A stretch of DNA of 64,000 nucleotides from Planctomycetota bacterium (GTDB taxonomy: Bacteria > Planctomycetota > Planctomycetia > Pirellulales > Pirellulaceae), in assembly GCA_026692845.1 (NCBI GenBank), contig JAPLNM010000043.1, positions 52,073 through 116,072 on the forward strand, in the 5' to 3' direction. Shown in pieces: positions 28,275 to 36,163 of this stretch; the first letter of the stretch is position 1, and every line of letters starts with the position of its first letter. Position numbers and translations under genes: made by a program. The notes below the pieces were generated by a model. The model searched no databases. It saw only the letters and a list, made by a program, of their open reading frames with translations, and had not been told where the DNA came from.

Positions 28275-29918
28275 ATGGCTGAAAACGAAGAGCAAACCCC
28301 GGAGTCCCCAACGGCCAATTCTGGGGCCCAAAATGGGCAAAAACAAGTCGCCGCTGGTCCCCTGAACCTGGAGGCCATTCGCCGAGCCAGGATGGCTCAG
28401 GAACAAACCAATCGGGATTCGCAACCCGAATCGCGGCGTGGCAAAGGGCCCAACGGACCGCAAAGCAGACAAGAAAGTAGCCAAGCAGGAAAGCGGCAAG
28501 AGCCGTCTATTGCGGGACAAGCGGTTTCTAAGGGAACTTCTGGCGATTTCGCGGGTAATCCAAGCGACGCGACCGACACCCGGAATACCGATGAACCAAA
28601 AATCGATGCAGAAGCCATGCCCGAGCGATACCGATCCAACAAGGATTCGGCAGCTGGGGTAGCGACCAAGGTTCCCGTTCCGACGTCGCGACGCAAGGAC
28701 CAACAAGAGGATTCCGAATTAGACCAAGCGCTTGAAGGTGCTGACCTTGAGCATCTGATGATCGGTGAAAAGAACACCGGCCGCGTGGGGGTAGCCTTGG
28801 AGATAGGCAATCGATACCAAGCCCGGGTAATCAAGGTTCATAACGCCAACGTCTTTGTGAGTTTAGGTGGCCCGAACGAGGGCGTTGTGCCATTGCTGCA
28901 GTTCCTCGACATGCCGACTGAGGGCCAGCAAATCGATGTCGTGATCCGTTCCTTTAACGCCGAAGAAGGCCTCCATGAGTTGGGATTGCCAGGCGAGGCC
29001 GTCACGGCAAACGACTGGTCCGACCTCGAGGAGGGAGCCATCGTCGAAGCGAAGATCGAGAGTGCCAATAGCGGTGGGGTCGAGTGCAAGGTAGGAAACA
29101 TCCGAGGATTCATTCCCATCAGCCAGCTTGCTGAATACCGCATCGAGTCGGCCGCCGACTACATTGGACAAAAACTGCTTTGCCTCGTCACGGAAGCAAA
29201 CCAACGGCGTGGAAATCTGGTTCTTTCGCACCGGTCGGTATTGGAGCGAGAAAAGCAAGAGAAAAAACAAGAGCGACTCGCGACGCTAGAGATCGGACAG
29301 CTTTGCGAAGGTACGGTCCGCAAGGTGATGGATTTCGGGGCGTTTGTCGATATCGGAGGCTTGGACGGTTTGATTCATATCACGCAACTTTCCTGGGAGA
29401 AGATCAAGCATCCCTCGGAGGTGGTCCAAGAGGGAGATAAGGTTCAGGTACGGATCGAGAAATTCGATCCCAAAACCGCCAAAATTTCCTTGTCCTACCG
29501 CTCCTTGCAGGATAACCCTTGGAGCGATGTCGAGGCTCGCTTTCCCGTGGGCTCGACCGTCAAAGGCGCCGTATCGCGTCTGGCCGAATTCGGCGCGTTT
29601 GTCAAGATTTCTACCGGGATCGAGGGTTTGATCCACATCTCGGAATTAGCCCATCGACGCGTCAGCAGCGTTTCTCAGGTCCTAGCCGAGGGCCAAGAGG
29701 TGGAGGTCAAGATTTTGGCCGTCGACCAGAACGCTCAAAGGATCGGCTTGTCGCTCAAGGCAACCCAGGCCAAGCCTGGTGTTTCGCAATCCGAGGTCAA
29801 GGACGAAGCCGAGCCGGAGATTGTCAAACGCGACAGTGCCGTGAAGAAATTTCAGGGGCAACTCCGTGGTGGCACCGGCCCGAGCCATGGGGGTGATTTG
29901 TTTGGTCTAACGCTTTGA
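28275..29918 (+). CDS. S1 RNA-binding-domain protein (ribosomal protein S1-like), four S1 domains
   Basis: A 547-residue protein with a long disordered, polar N-terminal region (about 1-165) followed by four S1 folds at about 175-245, 250-320, 340-408 and 427-496. The last two (GTVRKVMDFGAFVDIGGLDG and GAVSRLAEFGAFVKISTGIEG) match the core repeats of bacterial S1. S1 helps the small ribosomal subunit capture mRNA; proteins with this short repeat set may also act as general RNA chaperones. No strong Shine-Dalgarno precedes the ATG at 28275. Confidence 0.88.
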   Translation: MAENEEQTPESPTANSGAQNGQKQVAAGPLNLEAIRRARMAQEQTNRDSQPESRRGKGPNGPQSRQESSQAGKRQEPSIAGQAVSKGTSGDFAGNPSDATDTRNTDEPKIDAEAMPERYRSNKDSAAGVATKVPVPTSRRKDQQEDSELDQALEGADLEHLMIGEKNTGRVGVALEIGNRYQARVIKVHNANVFVSLGGPNEGVVPLLQFLDMPTEGQQIDVVIRSFNAEEGLHELGLPGEAVTANDWSDLEEGAIVEAKIESANSGGVECKVGNIRGFIPISQLAEYRIESAADYIGQKLLCLVTEANQRRGNLVLSHRSVLEREKQEKKQERLATLEIGQLCEGTVRKVMDFGAFVDIGGLDGLIHITQLSWEKIKHPSEVVQEGDKVQVRIEKFDPKTAKISLSYRSLQDNPWSDVEARFPVGSTVKGAVSRLAEFGAFVKISTGIEGLIHISELAHRRVSSVSQVLAEGQEVEVKILAVDQNAQRIGLSLKATQAKPGVSQSEVKDEAEPEIVKRDSAVKKFQGQLRGGTGPSHGGDLFGLTL

Positions 29919-29944
29919 TAGGCTGTGCGAATATTTTTGCCAGA

Positions 29945-30160
29945 AGAATGCGGTGCCTGGAACACCAGAAAAAATAGCCCCGAGGTGTTCCTGAATCTGG
30001 TGCCAGGCACGACCTTTGGTGTCTCCCCCGGGTTGGATCGTTCTTTGCACGACGGACCAGGACGACGGACTTCCAGTCCGTCGGTCGTACTATTGACCTA
30101 TACGATGGACTTCCAGTCCGTCGGTCTTTCTACGGACTGGAAGTCCGTAGTACGGCTTGG
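29945..30160. repeat. Cluster of dispersed inverted repeats
   Basis: Two motif types fill this gap. First, GTGCCTGGAACACC (about 29953) and its near complement TGGTGCCAGGCAC (about 30000) form an imperfect hairpin. Second, the self-complementary core GGACTTCCAGTCC occurs at about 30067, 30107 and, reversed, 30134, each flanked by GTCGGTC or GTAC-like ends. They look like short intergenic palindromic elements; no coding potential. Confidence 0.7.
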
Positions 30161-30163
30161 CGA

Positions 30164-30937
30164 CTATCGAAAAAACCTCAGAGACCCAAATCCAATGATA
30201 GGTAAGCCAGCGATCCGCTTGCCGTACTCGTAGTAAGGGGTGCCGATGAACTTGAGCAAACGTCGGTCTTTGAAGTAGCTACCTGCGTAGATATACAGCG
30301 TCCAAACGACCGTCAGGATCGCATGGTCGAGCGTCATGACCGGCGTAAACCAAATCAGTCCTAAGAAACTCATGTAAACAGGATGCCGCATGTACCGGAA
30401 TGCGCCCTGGGTTACGAAGGCCCGCTTGGGTGGCTCTTTGTCTTGAAACCAATACCACCACTGGGTCAAGCCGGTTTGGTACCCAAAGCCAGTCCAATAA
30501 AGACTGTAGAGCAAGCCTACCCACGATCCATAAAAGCATGCCAAGAGGACCTGTTCTGTCCAGCCTGTGGCGTGCCAAATCTCCACGGGAATACGTCCCC
30601 AATAGTGGAACATCGCAAGCAAGCTCAAGCAACTTGTCAAGCAATGCAAACACCCCAGCAAACCGCTCGGGATCCATTGTCGCAACCATCTCGAGATCGG
30701 AGGTGCAAGCAGAACACTGTGCGGAACGGCAAAGCAAACTGCAAGCAACGTATCTACAATCCAGGCTTGTCGGTACTGGCTCCAACCGCCGTAACGCAAA
30801 AACAAAAACAAATAAACTACGGTACAAAAAAACAGCATCTGGGTCCCTAACCCAAAGGCGATCCCGGCGACCCTGCCCAATCTTCGATACAAAGTTGAGC
30901 CGGAGAACTCCTGCACCTGTACACTTGCCTGACTCAT
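30164..30937 (-). CDS. ICMT-like integral membrane methyltransferase (NnrU/MddA-like)
   Basis: A 257-residue membrane protein with about six spans and the isoprenylcysteine-carboxyl-methyltransferase-like C-terminal pattern GAFRYMRHPVYMSFLGLIWF plus a late YEYGKRI. In bacteria such proteins include MddA (methanethiol) and BpsB, which O-methylates alkylpyrones made by a type III polyketide synthase. The ATG at 30935-30937 is chosen because it overlaps the stop of the preceding methyltransferase (ATGA). Its place in the type III PKS locus makes methylation of a membrane phenolic or pyrone lipid the preferred idea (inference). Confidence 0.8.
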   Translation of the reverse strand: MSQASVQVQEFSGSTLYRRLGRVAGIAFGLGTQMLFFCTVVYLFLFLRYGGWSQYRQAWIVDTLLAVCFAVPHSVLLAPPISRWLRQWIPSGLLGCLHCLTSCLSLLAMFHYWGRIPVEIWHATGWTEQVLLACFYGSWVGLLYSLYWTGFGYQTGLTQWWYWFQDKEPPKRAFVTQGAFRYMRHPVYMSFLGLIWFTPVMTLDHAILTVVWTLYIYAGSYFKDRRLLKFIGTPYYEYGKRIAGLPIIGFGSLRFFR

Positions 30938-31773
30938 TGACCGCCTCGCTCTGCTAGGAAACAACCATACTCCATCGCTCCCGTGCGATACGCATCGAGG
31001 ATCGCTTGGAAGTGATCCAAGAACAGAACGTGGTTGGCACCAAAGACTTTTGCCAAGTGCCTAATACCCGTTCGGTTTACTCGTTCCAAGCAAATCTCCC
31101 AAGTCTTCTCGACTTGCTTGGTCCAAATGGATTGGTAAGTGACTTTCAGTCCAGCATCCTCGAACCATTGGCAGTAGTCGGCCTGTGTTCCGAGTGACGG
31201 ACAGAACATGCCTCGGCAGACTTTTTGGGTCAAGGCGATCTGTTCTTGACTCAGAGGCGGCTCGCCGGCCAACCAAGCGCATAGTGCAAACCGTCCGCCG
31301 GGTTTGATCCAAGTCGCAGCTTTGCGAAAAAAGGCTGGTTTATCGAACAGATGCTCGGTGCATTCGATGCTCCAGACGACATCTGCCGAAGCTGGCTCGA
31401 ACGCGATCTTCTCGGCATCGGCACAAAGAAATTTGGGACGAGGCTTGACGCCCCGAAGCGTCGCGGCGCTAGCAGCGTACATTCGCTGAACCGGACTGAG
31501 GGTCACCCCGGTGACTTGGCACTGGAGATTGCGAGCAAGCCAAACGCTTGATCCTCCCATTCCACAGCCGATGTCGTAGACAGTACTCGAAGGAGCAATT
31601 CGGGCGATTTTGGCTAGCCGTTCGGTAAGCTGAATCTGGGCTTGCTCGGAGCTTTCGCCCCCTTCCCAATATCCGTGATGGATATGAGGACCCCAAAACA
31701 TCCGGTAGAACGGAGTGATTATGTCGTAGTGGTTGCGAATCACTCCCTTAGCCACATCAGGAAACTCAATCAT
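30934..31773 (-). CDS. SAM-dependent methyltransferase (tocopherol/UbiE-like)
   Basis: A class I methyltransferase of 279 residues. Motif I is YDIGCGMGGSSVWLA (about 66-80), followed by GVTLSPVQ, an acidic post-motif and VVWSIECTEHLFDKPAF. The N-terminal VIRNHYDIITPFYRMFWGPHIHHGYWE segment is typical of gamma-tocopherol- and sterol-type methyltransferases, which act on aromatic or isoprenoid lipids. It overlaps YceI upstream and the ICMT-like gene downstream by 4 bases each. A C-methylation step on a polyketide phenol or quinone is plausible (inference). Confidence 0.88.
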   Translation of the reverse strand: MIEFPDVAKGVIRNHYDIITPFYRMFWGPHIHHGYWEGGESSEQAQIQLTERLAKIARIAPSSTVYDIGCGMGGSSVWLARNLQCQVTGVTLSPVQRMYAASAATLRGVKPRPKFLCADAEKIAFEPASADVVWSIECTEHLFDKPAFFRKAATWIKPGGRFALCAWLAGEPPLSQEQIALTQKVCRGMFCPSLGTQADYCQWFEDAGLKVTYQSIWTKQVEKTWEICLERVNRTGIRHLAKVFGANHVLFLDHFQAILDAYRTGAMEYGCFLAERGGQ

Positions 31774-32492
31774 CGCTCAGGTACCACCCATAAATCGCCT
31801 TGAATCACCAACTCGTCTTTGATCCCCACGGCACCAAAGGCTTTGGTATAAGGCTTGATACCAAAATCGGTCTGTCTGATCGTGAACTTGCCTCGGATGT
31901 GATGCCAGCCATCCTTGATCTCCATGTCGCAAGGGAACGTCACTTTCCGAGTGACTCCATGCAGCGTGAATTCCCCTTCGAGCTGGTACTCGGGTAGATC
32001 GCGCGTCGATTGCTTGCCAGTTTTCTTCATCGATGCCTTTTGGAAGATGGCCTCAGGGAATCCTTGGACATCTAAAATTTCCTTACCCAACATGTTCTGG
32101 TTTACTTTTTTCACCGTCGCCGCATCGATCTCCGCTTCGATACCAAACACCTTGCGAGCCGTCGGGGTGTCTGCGACAAACGATCTCATGTCGAAAACCA
32201 AGGAAACTGGCTCTTGGGTATCGAATAGTATCCGACCGCTCTTGAGCTTGCCCTCGACGCCATGCGAGTGCCCGAGGTTGTTGGTTTTGTCGACAAAGAT
32301 GTAGACGCGACTGAACTCAAGATTCAGATCACCGGGCCGGAGCTCTACGGACTTGGGCCCTTTGCCAAGCTCCTCTTGCCCCGCGCAACGGTTCGTCAGG
32401 CAGAGTATCAAACCAACAGACAAGCTGAGAACTAGTCCCAGAGGTAGGCTGCAGTCGTTGAGGATTCCATGCATGAAAATTTTTGGCATCAT
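31770..32492 (-). CDS. YceI-family periplasmic lipid-binding protein
   Basis: A 240-residue exported protein: signal peptide (about residues 15-40, ending CAGQ) then a YceI lipocalin-like barrel. Family segments include LEFSRVYIFVDKTNNLGHSHGVEG, the GKEILDVQGFPEAIFQ stretch and the LHGVTRKVTFP strand. YceI proteins bind polyisoprenoid or similar amphiphilic lipids, including isoprenoid quinone precursors. As first gene of the left-hand operon of the type III PKS locus, it could carry the locus's lipid product in the periplasm (inference). Its stop overlaps the methyltransferase start by 4 bases. Confidence 0.9.
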   Translation of the reverse strand: MMPKIFMHGILNDCSLPLGLVLSLSVGLILCLTNRCAGQEELGKGPKSVELRPGDLNLEFSRVYIFVDKTNNLGHSHGVEGKLKSGRILFDTQEPVSLVFDMRSFVADTPTARKVFGIEAEIDAATVKKVNQNMLGKEILDVQGFPEAIFQKASMKKTGKQSTRDLPEYQLEGEFTLHGVTRKVTFPCDMEIKDGWHHIRGKFTIRQTDFGIKPYTKAFGAVGIKDELVIQGDLWVVPER

Positions 32493-32671
32493 CCCTGCAA
32501 CTCCAATTTCTCTGAACCCATGAAGATCAGCCCGTATCCATCCGGATATCTGGGCAGTATATCCACGGACTGTTGCCGGATAAAACCCAGATCGGGGCTT
32601 GCGTTGCAGAAAGCTGTTAAAACAAAGCAGGCTGTTTTTAATGGTTTGTTCGCAGAATTTGTGGGTCCGAT

Positions 32672-32783
32672 TTGGTTCGGTAAACTCAGGAAACCAACGG
32701 AATCGCGTGGGGAACTGTCCATCCCCAGTTTTTTATCGCCTTGTGGCCAGATGCAAGTGGCAGGTACCGGGCAAGAGAGCCCC
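32672..32783 (+). repeat. Dispersed intergenic repeat, copy 1
   Basis: Two blocks, TCAGGAAACCAACGGAATCG and AGATGCAAGTGGCAGGTACC with GGGCAAGAGAGCCCC after it, are shared with the minus strand of 49999-50129; the stretch between them is diverged. Non-coding in both places. Confidence 0.8.
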
Positions 32784-32787
32784 GTCT

Positions 32788-32865
32788 CGTTTAGCAGTCA
32801 GCCGCAGGCGTACAGGCCGTCGAAGATGGTAATGATCCAGTACGCCTGCGGCTGACTGTTAAACG
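32788..32865. repeat. Long inverted repeat, 26-base arms with 26-base spacer
   Basis: The left arm (32788-32813) and right arm (32840-32865) are reverse complements with one mismatch; the core is CAGTCAGCCGCAGGCGTAC. It may be a small palindromic mobile element or a strong transcript hairpin. It abuts the dispersed repeat on its left. Confidence 0.8.
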
Positions 32866-32981
32866 AAGCATATAGCTAGCTTTCGACGCTAACTTATATC
32901 CGAGACGCCCTTATCCTACGCCTTGCTACCTGTTATCTTACAGCCCTCACGGATCGTTTACTGAGAGGAAATCTTGGGTTG

Positions 32982-33761
32982 ATGTTGTTTTTTCCTGACT
33001 TGAAATCCCGGCATCTTGTCCCTGAACTGATGGACGATCCGAATTTGCCGGCTGCCGAACACCAACTTGCACTGCATGGACTTCGTCGGATCAACCGATT
33101 CTCAGGAACGGTTTCTTCTCTGTGCTCGACGATCCTCGATTTGATCAAGCCAGCAAATGCATCTTTGGGACAATCGCCCGGGTTGCAATCGCCCTTGGTG
33201 CTCCTGGACATCGGATGTGCCAACGGAGAGAACTTGTTGGCGGTGTACCGGCAGTTGGCAAAAAGCATTTCCGTCCGTTGCATCGGATGGGACATCAGTC
33301 CCTATGCGATTCAAAGCGCTAAGGCTTTGGCGAGCTCTGCGGGGCTCTCGGAGGACCAACTCCGATTCGAGGTTGTCGACGCGCTTGGGGAAATCGACAC
33401 TGGGCCAATCGACACTGGGCCACACGCGGACATTGTAATGAATTCTCTATTCATGCACCATTTCGAGGAATCCTCGGTCGTGGACTTGCTTTCTCGCAGT
33501 GCGCAGTTGGCACGCGTTGCGGTGGTAGCCGACGATCTGAACCGCACGCAACTAGGTTGGTTTCTTGCGAAAACCGGTTGTTGGTTGCTTTCAAGCTCCC
33601 GGGTCGTTCGCTTCGATGGTCCGCAATCGGTCCGGGCTGCGTTTACTTGCACGGAAATCGCATCGATTGCTGATCGGGCTGGCTTAGAGAACTATCGCAT
33701 AACGAAGCATTGGCCGGAACGCTATGCGTTGGTATGGAGAAGGTCGCCCTTGCCATCATGA
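32982..33761 (+). CDS. SAM-dependent methyltransferase of the type III PKS operon
   Basis: A class I methyltransferase of about 259 residues with motif I LLDIGCANGENLLAV (about 70-84), WDISPYAIQSAK and a DIVMNSLFMHHF segment. Similar methyltransferases accompany type III PKS and FAD monooxygenase genes in bacteria that methylate alkylresorcinols or alkylquinones. The ATG at 32982 is taken; a TTG just before (32979) is possible. A 15-bp tandem duplication (33392-33421) adds IDTGP twice in a loop. The stop overlaps the FAD gene start as ATGA. Confidence 0.85.
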   Translation: MLFFPDLKSRHLVPELMDDPNLPAAEHQLALHGLRRINRFSGTVSSLCSTILDLIKPANASLGQSPGLQSPLVLLDIGCANGENLLAVYRQLAKSISVRCIGWDISPYAIQSAKALASSAGLSEDQLRFEVVDALGEIDTGPIDTGPHADIVMNSLFMHHFEESSVVDLLSRSAQLARVAVVADDLNRTQLGWFLAKTGCWLLSSSRVVRFDGPQSVRAAFTCTEIASIADRAGLENYRITKHWPERYALVWRRSPLPS

Positions 33762-35011
33762 GTTCCCCGAGCGAAGCCCAAGATCCATTGTGTTCGACAA
33801 TCCGTTACGACTCGGCGATCGAGCGTTTTTGGGACGTGATCATCGTTGGGGCAGGGGTTGCCGGCTCGGCAACAGCGATCCTGGCGGCGCAATCTGGTTT
33901 GAAGGTACTTTTGGTCGAATCGAAATCCTTCCCACGCGAAAAGGTGTGCGGTGGCTGTTTGAATATTCGAGCCCAGGATGCGCTACGAAGACTGGGAGTC
34001 GAAGAGGAGCTTCTCAGGGCCGGTTCTGTACCGCTTAACGAATTGCATGTTCAAGTCAAACAGGTGGGACGTATTTGGTCGATCCCATCGCTTCTGAGCG
34101 TTCGACGCTCGACACTCGATACGATTTTGGTTCGGCGCGCGATCGAATGCGGAGCCGAATTTTTGCAGAACACTACCGCGGTGTTGCCAGCCGAGGATAC
34201 CCCGGCCACCGAATCAATTGAGGTTGAGCTAAGGTGCACCGAGGGCGTTCAGGACGGGAATCACATCGAGATCAAACCGAAATCAGCGCAGTCCCGTTGC
34301 GTTGTGATTGCAGCAGGTTTAAATCGCTCTGCATTGCGGCTCCAGCGGGATTGGCCCTCGGTTATAGAACCCGATTCCCGGCTTGGAGCACAAGCCTTGG
34401 TCGAACTCAAGAGTTTCGCTCAGACGGCACCGGATTTCTTCCAGATGCTCAGCAGCAGTCGGGGGCGTTTGCACATGCTATCGTCCCAACATGGCTATGT
34501 CGGAATCTGCTTGACCGACGGAGAGCTCATCGACATGGCCGCTGCTCTGGACCCTAAACGGGTTTCTAGCGCCGGTGGGATCCGCCAAGTGGTCTGCGAG
34601 ATTCTGCAAGACTGCGGAATTCAAATGCACCGAGCCTTGGACGATTGCCATTGGATGGCCACTGGTTTGCTTACACGCACCTCCAAGACCGTCGCCAAAC
34701 CTGGGGTTTTTCTCGTCGGAGATGCCTTGGGCTACGTTGAGCCCTTTACAGGCGAGGGGATGTCATGGGCCCTGGACAACGCCGAGATGCTCGCTCCGAG
34801 ACTTGTGCGGATCGTGCAAGATCCACAGTCCCAAACACAATCGATTGGGGAATGGGAGTCTTATGTCCAAAAGCAGAGGCGATTTCGGCACCGTGTTTGC
34901 CGTTGGGTCGCAAAGCAAGCGAGGCATCCGACCCGCTCGCAGTGGGTCATCCAAGCTTGTCATTGGATTCCTGGGTTCCGAACTCGCATATTAAAGAAGG
35001 CGGTACAGTGA
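33758..35011 (+). CDS. FAD-dependent monooxygenase of the type III PKS operon
   Basis: A 417-residue group A flavoprotein of the geranylgeranyl-reductase/phenol-hydroxylase type. It has the dinucleotide fold DVIIVGAGVAGSATAILA (about 26-43), the FPREKVCGGCLN stretch and the second FAD motif FLVGDALGYVEPFTGEGMSWAL. In comparable loci this enzyme hydroxylates the alkyl-phenol ring so it can be oxidised to a quinone (family knowledge; the substrate here is inferred). The ATG at 33758 is set by the 4-base overlap with the methyltransferase; its TGA shares one base with the PKS start. Confidence 0.88.
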   Translation: MSSPSEAQDPLCSTIRYDSAIERFWDVIIVGAGVAGSATAILAAQSGLKVLLVESKSFPREKVCGGCLNIRAQDALRRLGVEEELLRAGSVPLNELHVQVKQVGRIWSIPSLLSVRRSTLDTILVRRAIECGAEFLQNTTAVLPAEDTPATESIEVELRCTEGVQDGNHIEIKPKSAQSRCVVIAAGLNRSALRLQRDWPSVIEPDSRLGAQALVELKSFAQTAPDFFQMLSSSRGRLHMLSSQHGYVGICLTDGELIDMAAALDPKRVSSAGGIRQVVCEILQDCGIQMHRALDDCHWMATGLLTRTSKTVAKPGVFLVGDALGYVEPFTGEGMSWALDNAEMLAPRLVRIVQDPQSQTQSIGEWESYVQKQRRFRHRVCRWVAKQARHPTRSQWVIQACHWIPGFRTRILKKAVQ

Positions 35012-36159
35012 TGTCCAATCAGCAATCCGGGGCGATGATTATTGGAACCGGCACAAGGATCCCCGACGGGGTGATCGACCAAGAGGTCGCGGCTGGGGTG
35101 ATCCAACGCTTAGGTTTGACGCAACGCTGGAACAAGGTGCTGCCGAAACTGTATCTTAAGTCTGGGGTATTGCGACGAGCAAGCGTCCTGCTAAGTCCTG
35201 AGGGAGACGAGCCCGACGCGCGACAAAGTTTTTACAAGCCGCCGACACAGGCGGCTCCCTTTGGCCCGACCACGGCCGAACGCATGGAAGTCTACGCGAC
35301 GCATGCCGGGCCGTTGCTGACTAAAACTTGCCAAGCTGCGATACAACGAGCGGGGATCGAACCATCGGCGATCACGCATTTGATCACCGTGTCCTGTACA
35401 GGATTTTGCGCCCCTGGACTCGATAATGTTCTTTTTGAATCACTGGATTTAAGCCTGACGACCCAGCGTTCCCACATCGGTTTCATGGGTTGCCACGCGA
35501 TGGTCAACGGGCTGCGTGTCGCACAAGCGATTGCCGAATCCGATCCCAAAGCGGTTGTATTGGTAGGCGCAGTCGAATTGTGCAGCATCCATCAACAGTA
35601 CACCGAAGATCCAGAGCAGATTGTGGCCAATTCGCTGTTCTCTGATGGAGCTGCCGCGGTGGTGGTTGTCAACGCATCGCGGTCGAACCAGCAACCGGGC
35701 CAAGCCCACTTGCGCATCGTATCCTCTTTGTCGTTGAAGATCCCAAACTCAGCCGATTTGATGACCTGGAAGATAGGGGATCATGGATTTCAGATGACCC
35801 TCTCGTCGCTTGTTCCGGCGCGGATCGAGGAGCGGCTCAACGAACCGATCGTTGCTTGGCTTGCTGGGCTAGGAATTTCGTTAGCCGACATTCAGCAATG
35901 GGTCGTTCATCCTGGAGGACCCCGCATTCTCGATTCGGTCGACAAGGCGATGGGTTTGGGCGCAACGCAGCTTGCCGCATCTCGCAAGACATTAGCCCAC
36001 TTTGGAAACATGTCCTCCCCGACGATTCTCTTTATCATCGAGGAGATCTTGTTTTCCAACACCGGGGAAGACTACGGGCCTAAGGATGGATATTGGTTGG
36101 TGCTCGGTTTTGGACCTGGTCTACACGCCGAGATACTGCTGCTGGAATTAAGCCGGTAA
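35011..36159 (+). CDS. Type III polyketide synthase (chalcone synthase-like)
   Basis: A 382-residue homodimeric thiolase-fold enzyme that extends an acyl starter with malonyl-CoA and cyclises the product. The catalytic triad is visible: Cys129 in VSCTGFCAPGLD, His300 in VVHPGGPRILDSV and Asn333 in HFGNMSSPTIL. Bacterial relatives with this partner set make long-chain alkylresorcinols or alkylpyrones. The start at 35011 overlaps the FAD gene stop by one base (TGATG), with AAGAAGG 10 bases upstream. It converges on the redox operon, the stops being only 4 bases apart. Confidence 0.93.
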   Translation: MSNQQSGAMIIGTGTRIPDGVIDQEVAAGVIQRLGLTQRWNKVLPKLYLKSGVLRRASVLLSPEGDEPDARQSFYKPPTQAAPFGPTTAERMEVYATHAGPLLTKTCQAAIQRAGIEPSAITHLITVSCTGFCAPGLDNVLFESLDLSLTTQRSHIGFMGCHAMVNGLRVAQAIAESDPKAVVLVGAVELCSIHQQYTEDPEQIVANSLFSDGAAAVVVVNASRSNQQPGQAHLRIVSSLSLKIPNSADLMTWKIGDHGFQMTLSSLVPARIEERLNEPIVAWLAGLGISLADIQQWVVHPGGPRILDSVDKAMGLGATQLAASRKTLAHFGNMSSPTILFIIEEILFSNTGEDYGPKDGYWLVLGFGPGLHAEILLLELSR

Positions 36160-36163
36160 GCCT

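Larger units (their letters stand above)
32493..32978. other. Divergent control region of the type III PKS locus, with repeat elements
   Basis: This 486-base gap separates the YceI operon (leftward) from the methyltransferase-FAD-PKS operon (rightward). It contains a dispersed repeat (32672-32783) also found inverted at 49999-50129, and directly after it an inverted repeat with 26-base arms (32788-32865). No protein is supported: the short open frames read through the repeats. Confidence 0.65.

Noticed and set aside
32599..32855. Small genes in the PKS control region
   Set aside because: They read through repeat elements and overlap each other in different frames.
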